Source of the DNA: Actinorhabdospora filicis | GTDB taxonomy: Bacteria; Actinomycetota; Actinomycetes; Mycobacteriales; Micromonosporaceae | Assembly: GCF_030269765.1 (NCBI RefSeq) | Contig: NZ_BSTX01000001.1 | Location: 1,059,273 to 1,123,272 of the forward strand | Direction: 5' to 3' | DNA: 64,000 bases | Shown: positions 58,811-64,000 of the stretch, piece by piece | How the letters are laid out: each line of letters begins with the position of its first letter | How positions within the stretch are numbered: position 1 is the first letter of the stretch | Translations under genes and position numbers: made by a program | The notes under the pieces: model-generated | The model's input: only the letters and a program-made list of their open reading frames with translations | Database searches by the model: none | Told to the model about the DNA's origin: nothing

Positions 58811-59290
58811 GTGACCCGCATCTACCTCCCGGCGACCACCGCCGACCTCGCCGCCCTCCACGCCACCGGTGAGCTGGCGGCTCGCGAGGGCTACGCCGTC
58901 ACCGACGCCCTGCGCGCCGCGATGTCGGAGGACGGCCGGGCCGCCGACGAGGAGCTGTGCGAGTTCGCGGTGTTCACCGCCGCCGCCTACGCCTCGGTGG
59001 CCCGCATCAAGGCGGGCGGGGACGCCGTCGCGCGCCGCGTGGTGGTCTCGGTGGACCTGCCCGAGGTCGCGCTGCGGAAGACCGGCGAGGACGGCGTGTA
59101 CGCCACACTCTCGGCGGTCCCGCTGGGCGCGGTGGCCGCGATCCACGTGGACGAGGAGAGCGCCTCCGCGTTGGTCGCGAAGGCGCTCGAAGAGGATGAG
59201 CCGTCGGAGGCTACGGCCGATTCTCTGGACGACCTCGACCTGGAGTGGTACGACCCTTCTGAGCTGGACGTGCTTTCGCGCCAGTGGTAG
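58811..59290 (+). CDS. DUF6912-like conserved hypothetical protein
   Basis: A 159-residue protein with the opening MTRIYLPATTADLAALHATG, resembling the actinobacterial DUF6912 family. The C-terminus is highly acidic (EEDEPSEATADSLDDLDLEW). No catalytic motif is visible. GTG 58811 is chosen because the family begins with this strand; an earlier GTG at 58784 would add nine residues. It overlaps tail-to-tail by 80 bp with the membrane protein gene on the other strand. Confidence 0.82.
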   Translation: MTRIYLPATTADLAALHATGELAAREGYAVTDALRAAMSEDGRAADEELCEFAVFTAAAYASVARIKAGGDAVARRVVVSVDLPEVALRKTGEDGVYATLSAVPLGAVAAIHVDEESASALVAKALEEDEPSEATADSLDDLDLEWYDPSELDVLSRQW

Positions 59291-60263
59291 CGCCGCCCTT
59301 GGCGCCGGTCTTGCCGCGCTGCGCGGGCACCGGCGCCGTCTTGGGGGTCAGCAGCCCGACGGCGAGGAGGGCGGTCATGGCCCCGGCGAACAGGGTGGCC
59401 ATGGCGGCGTTGAACTGGGTGCCGCTCTGGAGCTGGATGCCGGTCTCGTCGATGACGCTGATCTCGCCGGCGCCGGCCAGCAGCGGCTTGCCGACGATCC
59501 ACATGATGATCTCGGCGTAGAAGCAGATCAGGCCGGGCAGGGCACCGGCGAACAGGTGCCCGAGCAGCGGGATCTTCGCGCCGGTGCGGCGCAGGTAGAC
59601 GTGCACGACGCCGCCGATGAGGACACCGGCGAGCAGCGAGGTGCTCAGGGAGTACCAGCTGTAGGCGTTCATGCGGGACAGCGCCGAGCCGTCGCCGTCG
59701 AGGAGGTCGACGCCGGTGTCGCGGACGGTGTTGAGGCCGCGGACGAACCAGATGACCAGCAGGACGATGCCGCCGAGCAGCCCGGCGGTGACCATCGCGG
59801 GCGGGCGCAGCGCGGCGACGAGTCCGCCGACGATGGCGGTGGCACCGATGACGCCCCCGACGAGGGAGGCCACACCCGTCTTGTCACTGAACACCGCGAA
59901 GGTGAGGCCACCGGCGATGAGGCCGACGACGAGTCCGCCGAACGCACCGGCCACCGCGCGCGGCTGGCGGGCGGCCCACGAGTCGGGGCGACCGGCCGTC
60001 CACCACAGGACGATGGTCCCGGCGACGACCCCGGCGAAGGTGCTGCCGACGATGATCCCGGACAGGTAGAGGACGAGCTGGACGACGCCCTGCGAGTCGT
60101 CGGCGACGACGTCGCTCAGCAGCGTGCGCAACCCGATGATCTGGATGCCGACCCACACGGCGGCGGCGACGGCGAGGACGCTCACGGCGACTCCGCCGGG
60201 CGCGCGCGCCGGTCCGGTGGACGTCGCCTGCGCGGTCACGGACCGTTCTTTCGTGCTAGCCAC
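59211..60263 (-). CDS. Multi-pass membrane protein of unknown function
   Basis: About 350 residues with about nine hydrophobic segments from residue 20 to 320 (VSVLAVAAAVWVGIQIIGL, LYLSGIIVGSTFAGVVAG, FGGLVVGLIAGGL and others) and a basic, Gly/Lys-rich cytoplasmic tail (TGAKARPAQKGRTTPGRGRP). I recognise no family. The start is uncertain: GTG 60263, GTG 60287 and an upstream ATG 60356 are in frame, and the first is chosen because upstream codons are not protein-like. It is divergent from pruA. Confidence 0.8.
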   Translation of the reverse strand: MASTKERSVTAQATSTGPARAPGGVAVSVLAVAAAVWVGIQIIGLRTLLSDVVADDSQGVVQLVLYLSGIIVGSTFAGVVAGTIVLWWTAGRPDSWAARQPRAVAGAFGGLVVGLIAGGLTFAVFSDKTGVASLVGGVIGATAIVGGLVAALRPPAMVTAGLLGGIVLLVIWFVRGLNTVRDTGVDLLDGDGSALSRMNAYSWYSLSTSLLAGVLIGGVVHVYLRRTGAKIPLLGHLFAGALPGLICFYAEIIMWIVGKPLLAGAGEISVIDETGIQLQSGTQFNAAMATLFAGAMTALLAVGLLTPKTAPVPAQRGKTGAKGGATTGAKARPAQKGRTTPGRGRPENRP

Positions 60264-60386
60264 GCACGTCAGGGTACGGGTGCTCACAGTCTCACCGCGC
60301 TCCGCACCGCCGGGGCGGTACCCGTGGCAAGCTGATGGCGAAACATCCCATGACATCGCCGTCGATCCCGCGAGGAGAAACAGCTA

Positions 60387-62018
60387 ATGGACGCCCTGTT
60401 CACGGTGCCCGGTCCCCGCAACGAGCCGGTCGGCACGTACGCGCCCGGCAGCGCTGCGGCCGCCTCCCTGCAGGCGAAGCTGGCCGAGCTGGCCGCGACC
60501 AAACACGAGCTCACCATCACCGTGGACGGCGTGCAGCGCGCGGCCGGCGGCGAGGCGATCGACGTGGTCCAGCCGCACAACCACCAGCACGTCCTGGGCG
60601 TCACGCACAACTCGACCGACGCCGATGTCGCGGCGGCCGTCGCGGCGGCCAAGCGGGCCGCCCCGGCGTGGCGCGCGATGGCCTACGCCGACCGCGCGGC
60701 GATCTTCCTGCGCGCCGCCGACCTGCTGGCCGGTCCCTGGCGCGACACGCTGAACGCGGCGACGATGCTGGGCCAGTCGAAGACGGTGCAGCAGGCCGAG
60801 ATCGACTCCGCCTGCGAGCTCATCGACTTCCTGCGCTTCAACGTGGCCTTCGGCGAGCAGATCATCGCCGACCAGCCCGAGTCGTCCCCCGGCATCTGGA
60901 ACCGCTTCGACCACCGCCCGCTGGAGGGCTTCGTCCTGGCGATCACGCCCTTCAACTTCACCGCGATCGCGGGCAACCTGCCCTCGGCCCCGGCGCTGAT
61001 GGGCAACACCGTGGTGTGGAAGCCGTCGCCGACGCAGCAGCTGTCGGCCCACTACGTGATGCGCCTCTTCGAGGCGGCCGGGCTGCCCAAGGGCGTCATC
61101 AACATGGTCACCGGCGACGGTCAGGCCGTCTCGCGCGTGGCGATGACCGACCCGGACCTGGCCGGCGTCCACTTCACCGGTTCGACGGGCGTTTTCCAGC
61201 ACCTGTGGAAGACCATCGGCGACAACATCGCCTCCTACCGCTCCTACCCGCGCCTGGTCGGCGAGACCGGCGGCAAGGACTTCGTCATCGCGCACTCCTC
61301 GGCCGACGTGGACGCGCTGGTCACGGCCCTGGTCCGGGGTGCATTCGAGTACCAGGGGCAGAAGTGCTCCGCCGCCTCGCGCGCCTACATCCCCGCGTCC
61401 CTGTGGAACGCCGGCGGCGTCAAGGAGCGCCTGGCGGACCTGGCGTCGTCCCTGACCTACGGCGACGTCACCGACTTCGCCAACTTCGGCGGCGCGGTCA
61501 TCGACCGTCGCGCCTACGACAAGCACGCCGCGGTCTTCGGCCGGGTCCGTGACGACGCCAGCTGCACCGTCCTGGCCGGCGGCACCACCGACGACTCGGT
61601 CGGCTTCTTCGTCCGCCCGACCGTCATCGAGTCGACCGACCCGACGCACGAGATCTTCACGACCGAGTACTTCGGGCCGATCCTGGGCGTGCACGTCTTC
61701 CCCGACGCCGACTTCGACGCCGTGGTCGCCCAGGCCGCCGACGCGTCCCCGTACGCGCTCACGGGCGCGGTCTTCTCCGACGACCGCGAGGTCCTCGTCC
61801 GCGCCGGTGAGGCCCTGCGCTTCTCAGCGGGCAACTTCTACCTGAACGACAAGCCGACCGGCGCGGTCGTCGGCCAGCAGCCCTTCGGTGGCGCCCGGGC
61901 GTCCGGCACCAACGACAAGGCCGGGTCCTGGCAGAACCTGATCCGCTGGGTGTCGCCCCGCACGATCAAGGAGACCTTCGTCCCGCCGACCGACCACCGC
62001 TACCCGCACATGGGCTGA
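60387..62018 (+). CDS. pruA: L-glutamate gamma-semialdehyde dehydrogenase
   Basis: A 543-residue aldehyde dehydrogenase oxidising glutamate-5-semialdehyde (from proline via pyrroline-5-carboxylate) to glutamate with NAD. The catalytic Cys327 is in EYQGQKCSAASR and the general base Glu293 in GETGGKD; AITPFNFTAIAGNLPSAPAL is the PruA signature, and the C-terminal PFGGARASGTNDKAG the substrate loop. GAGGAG precedes the ATG. No proline dehydrogenase gene adjoins, so the catabolic operon is split. A terminator follows. Confidence 0.96.
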   Translation: MDALFTVPGPRNEPVGTYAPGSAAAASLQAKLAELAATKHELTITVDGVQRAAGGEAIDVVQPHNHQHVLGVTHNSTDADVAAAVAAAKRAAPAWRAMAYADRAAIFLRAADLLAGPWRDTLNAATMLGQSKTVQQAEIDSACELIDFLRFNVAFGEQIIADQPESSPGIWNRFDHRPLEGFVLAITPFNFTAIAGNLPSAPALMGNTVVWKPSPTQQLSAHYVMRLFEAAGLPKGVINMVTGDGQAVSRVAMTDPDLAGVHFTGSTGVFQHLWKTIGDNIASYRSYPRLVGETGGKDFVIAHSSADVDALVTALVRGAFEYQGQKCSAASRAYIPASLWNAGGVKERLADLASSLTYGDVTDFANFGGAVIDRRAYDKHAAVFGRVRDDASCTVLAGGTTDDSVGFFVRPTVIESTDPTHEIFTTEYFGPILGVHVFPDADFDAVVAQAADASPYALTGAVFSDDREVLVRAGEALRFSAGNFYLNDKPTGAVVGQQPFGGARASGTNDKAGSWQNLIRWVSPRTIKETFVPPTDHRYPHMG

Positions 62019-62033
62019 GCGAGTACATGAGAG

Positions 62034-62059
62034 CGGGCGGCGCCTACGGGCGCCGCCCG
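62034..62059 (+). terminator. Terminator after pruA
   Basis: CGGGCGGCGCC (62034-62044) and GGCGCCGCCCG (62049-62059) make a perfect 11-bp stem with a TACG loop, followed by TTCTTCGTGTCC, a short T-rich tail. It lies 15 nt after the stop codon. Confidence 0.85.
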
Positions 62060-62489
62060 TTCTTCGTGTCCCGGCGGTTTCGGCCTGATCGTGCGAGTGG
62101 GGGCTGGTTCGGCCGGGTGAAGCGTGTGCGCGAAAGGGCCTGGTGCGTCCGAGCGCGGTGTGCTGCACTGGGACTTCCGGGTGTCCGCGTTCCTCTCGTG
62201 CCGACCCGTATCCGTTACTTACCGTCCGTCGTTGATGGGTAAAGGTGATTCGTACCCCAGCGCCGGACGTATCTAGAACCCTCGCTCCATGCTCATACTT
62301 ACGGCCCCGTTCACTCCCCTTCTCTTCCCCGACCCCCGAACTTTCGCCGCTTCTTCGCCCTTCGTGCCCGCGTGTCACGAACCGGGCGTGTTGATGTGAT
62401 CACGTACCGTATTACCTCCGAGTAACTTTCGTGTCTTTCGCCGCCGAGACTGGTATTCACTCGGAATCACGGAAACAATCACCAACAAC
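62060..62489. other. Relatively A+T-rich leader upstream of the Rv3235-like gene
   Basis: This 430-bp stretch is visibly less G+C-rich than its surroundings, especially at 62200-62470. It contains a palindrome GTGATCAC (62396-62403) and pyrimidine-rich runs. No open frame on either strand is protein-like. It probably holds the promoter, possibly with a structured leader for the Rv3235-like gene. I see no match to a riboswitch I know. Confidence 0.4.
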
Positions 62490-62504
62490 ATGTGGAGGCA
62501 CACC

Positions 62505-62999
62505 TTGACCGCCGTCTCTGTGACCGACTGGCCGATCCCGGCACCCAGGGTGATCGGACAGTTCGGCGCGTTCGCCATCGAGACCAGCTACGACGCCGCC
62601 GTCGCCGCCTACCCCACCGTCGAGGCCCCATCCATCCCCATGCCCCACGGACGCAGCCCCGGCCGCAACGCGCCACCCACGGTCGAGAAGTCCGTCTGGC
62701 GCGCCGCCCAGCGGTTCATCGACGTCGCCGTCGCCTCCCTGGCCGGCCGCACCGGACCCGACTGCGTCCGCAACGCCATGAGCGACGCGGCGTACCTGGA
62801 GTTCTGCGCCGTCCGCCGCACCCTCCTGCAGGACTCCGACCGCCCCGGCTGGGCCAAGCTCTCCTCCGTCCGCCCCACGACACCCGAAAAGGTCGAGCTC
62901 GTCGCCGTCCTCAAGGGCGCCCGCCGCGACCGCGCCCTGGCCGCGGTGAAGGAGATGCGAGGCGGACAGTGGTGGTGCACGCGGTTCCTGCTGGTTTAA
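62505..62999 (+). CDS. Rv3235-like (DUF6459) conserved protein
   Basis: A 164-residue protein with the family pattern WRAAQRFIDVAVASLAGRTG and the C-terminal ALAAVKEMRGGQWWCTRFLLV, which marks the Rv3235/DUF6459 family of actinobacteria (often near secA, not in the window). The N-terminal 60 residues are Pro-rich and probably disordered. TTG 62505 is preferred because GGAGG lies 6 nt upstream; ATG 62490 five codons earlier has no ribosome-binding site. It is followed by tandem repeats and a strong terminator. Function unknown. Confidence 0.85.
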   Translation: MTAVSVTDWPIPAPRVIGQFGAFAIETSYDAAVAAYPTVEAPSIPMPHGRSPGRNAPPTVEKSVWRAAQRFIDVAVASLAGRTGPDCVRNAMSDAAYLEFCAVRRTLLQDSDRPGWAKLSSVRPTTPEKVELVAVLKGARRDRALAAVKEMRGGQWWCTRFLLV

Positions 63000-63011
63000 C
63001 CGGGACGGGAT

Positions 63012-63069
63012 GGGCTGGATCGGGCCGATCGGACTGATCGGGCTGATCGGGCCGATCGGGCCGATCGGG
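63012..63069. repeat. 9-bp tandem repeat (GGGCYGATC) before the terminator
   Basis: GGGC(C/T)GATC is repeated five times without gaps (63022-63066), preceded by a 10-bp variant at 63012 and followed by GGG. It lies directly after the Rv3235-like stop. Four units contain the GATC core preceded by C or T, so the array could also be a clustered Dam-like or restriction target. Confidence 0.75.
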
Positions 63070-63098
63070 TGCCGGTCACCGGCCGTGAGTTGTGAGTG

Positions 63099-63125
63099 AA
63101 GGGCCCCGCCGATGGCGGGGCCCTT
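63099..63125 (+). terminator. Terminator after the Rv3235-like gene
   Basis: AAGGGCCCCGCC (63099-63110) and GGCGGGGCCCTT (63114-63125) form a perfect 12-bp stem with a GAT loop, followed by TCGCAACC. It lies 100 bp after the stop, beyond the 9-bp repeats. Confidence 0.85.
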
Positions 63126-63130
63126 TCGCA

Positions 63131-63654
63131 ACCCTGCACCAGCAGGACTAGGACCAGGACCAGCCGCGCAAAGACCACCCCGGCCACACTCCCGCCCACA
63201 GCATGCCGTGGGCCACGCGAGGCACGGCCGTAACCGGCGACGACCGCGAGATGACGGCTGAGGCCCGGGCCCACCGCCGATGTTTCAGCCGCTCTCATGC
63301 CACCCGGCACAACCTGCACCACCACGCCCAGAACCAGCCACGCAAAGACCACCCCGGCCACACACCCACCCCACACCACGCCGTGAGCCACGCAAGGCAC
63401 GGCCGCAACCGGCGACGACCGCGAGAAGACCGCCGAGGCACGGGCCCACCGCCGATGTTTCAGCCGCTCTCATGCCACCCGGCACAACCTGCACCACCAC
63501 GCCCAAGACCAGCCACGCAAAAGCCACCTCCGGCCACACACCCACCCCACACCACGCCGTGAGCCACGCAAGGCACGGCCGCAACCGGCGACGACCGCGA
63601 GAAGACCGCCGAGGCACGGGCCCACCGCCGATGTTTCAGCCGCTCTCGTGCCAC
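63131..63654. repeat. Three near-identical 174/175-bp direct repeats
   Basis: CAGCC(A/G)CGCAAA marks equivalent points at 63161, 63335 and 63510, giving periods of 174 and 175 bp. Units 2 and 3 are almost identical; unit 1 is about 85-90% similar. Each contains CGGCGACGACCGCGAGA, GGGCCCACCGCCGATGTTTC and ACCCGGCACAACCTGCACC. The 1-bp period difference breaks any shared reading frame, so the repeats are noncoding on present evidence. The array lies beyond the terminator of the Rv3235-like gene, and its last unit stops abruptly at 63654. Confidence 0.85.
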
Positions 63655-63824
63655 GGCGCGCAATCCCCCCCACTCCCCACACCACACTCGGGGTTGGGCG
63701 CCCCCGTGGACATGCGGCAGTGGCAGCCCTCCGCCGGGCGGCCTGGCACCGCCCCAGGGTGGCACCGCCCGAATGCGCCGAGCGGCACGAGAACGGCTGA
63801 AACACCGAGGGGCGCCAGTGGCCC
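63655..63824. other. Unique spacer between two repeat arrays
   Basis: This 170-bp spacer separates the 174-bp repeats from the 48-bp repeats. It contains an inverted copy (63782-63807) of the end of the last 174-bp unit and a poly-C tract (63666-63671). No gene is recognised. Confidence 0.5.
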
Positions 63825-64000
63825 GGCGGCTTCACGGCCCGGCACCTTCGTCGCCCGGCGGTTTCGCGATCGGGCGGCTTCACGGCCCGGCACCTTCGTC
63901 GCCCGGCGGTTTCGCGATCGGGCGGCTTCACGGCCCGGCACCTTCGTCGCCCGGCGGTTTCGCGATCGGGCGGCTTCACGGCCCGGCACCTTCGTCGCCC
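63825..64000. repeat. 48-bp tandem repeat array running off the window
   Basis: GGCGGCTTCACGGCCCGG starts identical units at 63825, 63873, 63921 and 63969, exactly 48 bp apart. The copies are perfect as far as visible and continue past the edge. Each unit is itself three diverged 16-bp segments (CGGCGGCTTCACGGCC, CGGCACCTTCGTCGCC, CGGCGGTTTCGCGATC). Because 48 is divisible by 3, every frame stays open, giving spurious 16-residue repeats. Perfect copies without spacers exclude CRISPR. Confidence 0.85.

Noticed and set aside
63285..63989. Minus-strand open frames across the 174-bp and 48-bp repeats, including a 16-residue repeat protein
   Set aside because: A 48-bp period keeps all frames open automatically, the 174-bp units shift frame between copies, and there is no ribosome-binding site or protein-like composition.
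63637..63989. Minus-strand frame encoding RNRRATKVPGREAARS repeats
   Set aside because: Another frame of the same 48-bp DNA repeat; no start signals or partner gene.
63825..64000. CRISPR-like array
   Set aside because: Units are contiguous and identical, with no unique spacers and no cas genes in the window.

Overview
The window is about 71-73% G+C by eye, with dense genes on both strands, many GTG starts and families typical of Actinobacteria: a tricorn protease homologue, an Rv3235-like protein, Ser/Thr kinase, PadR, HxlR and ArsR regulators, and the order prfB-ftsE-ftsX-(M23 peptidase)-smpB. The tmRNA tag reads ANSKRTDFALAA, which is closer to what I recall for Streptosporangiales such as Thermobifida than to the Streptomyces tags. 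I therefore infer a streptosporangial chromosome (Thermomonosporaceae or Streptosporangiaceae), not a plasmid or phage. No transposase, integrase or CRISPR array is visible.

Layout. 0-6.9 kb: partial DHA2 exporter, DUF1304 and RibD-like genes, a GntR(YtrA)-ABC transporter operon, then a two-gene operon of unrecognised proteins preceded by an 11-codon upstream ORF. 6.9-13.4 kb: glutathione-transferase-like reductase, an 8-Cys peptide beside a CxxC thioredoxin-like protein, secreted proteins, ArsR regulator, prolyl oligopeptidase, YCII protein. 13.5-24.8 kb: tricorn protease, Nei-type glycosylase, HtrA-like protease, ThuA, GNAT, LacI regulator with twin operators, aldo/keto reductase, SGNH hydrolase. 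24.8-34 kb: HxlR/oxidoreductase pair, CtpE-like P-type ATPase, MepA-like endopeptidase coupled to a methyltransferase, DedA, FhuF-like protein, NUDIX, and an 880-bp gene-free stretch of degenerate repeats and hairpins. 34-42.5 kb: rhodanese, AraC-TetR pair facing a DHA2 exporter with a clear operator, heparinase-like protein, YqgE, two-component system, PNPOx. 42.6-45.7 kb: tmRNA and flanking hypothetical and PemK-like genes. 45.7-50.7 kb: TetR/FAD monooxygenase/NmrA module, HAD phosphatase, mtnP, CBM2-like protein. 50.8-56 kb: smpB, M23 hydrolase, ftsX, ftsE, prfB, PadR. 56-63 kb: Ser/Thr kinase, kynA, pruA, Rv3235-like gene. 63-64 kb: three families of tandem repeats running off the right edge.

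Working relationships. tmRNA, SmpB and RF2, all acting in ribosome rescue or termination, lie within 12 kb. FtsEX sits with a coiled-coil M23 hydrolase, the arrangement of a divisome-controlled wall-cutting module. Several regulator/target pairs have their operators visible as palindromes between the genes. The most unusual protein-level observation is RF2 carrying Ser-Lys-Tyr where the stop-codon-reading Ser-Pro-Phe tripeptide is expected. The strongest candidates for undescribed systems are the Cys-rich peptide/thioredoxin cassette at 8.3-9.1 kb and the orphan operon at 4.7-6.4 kb. I cannot assign a function to either from sequence alone.
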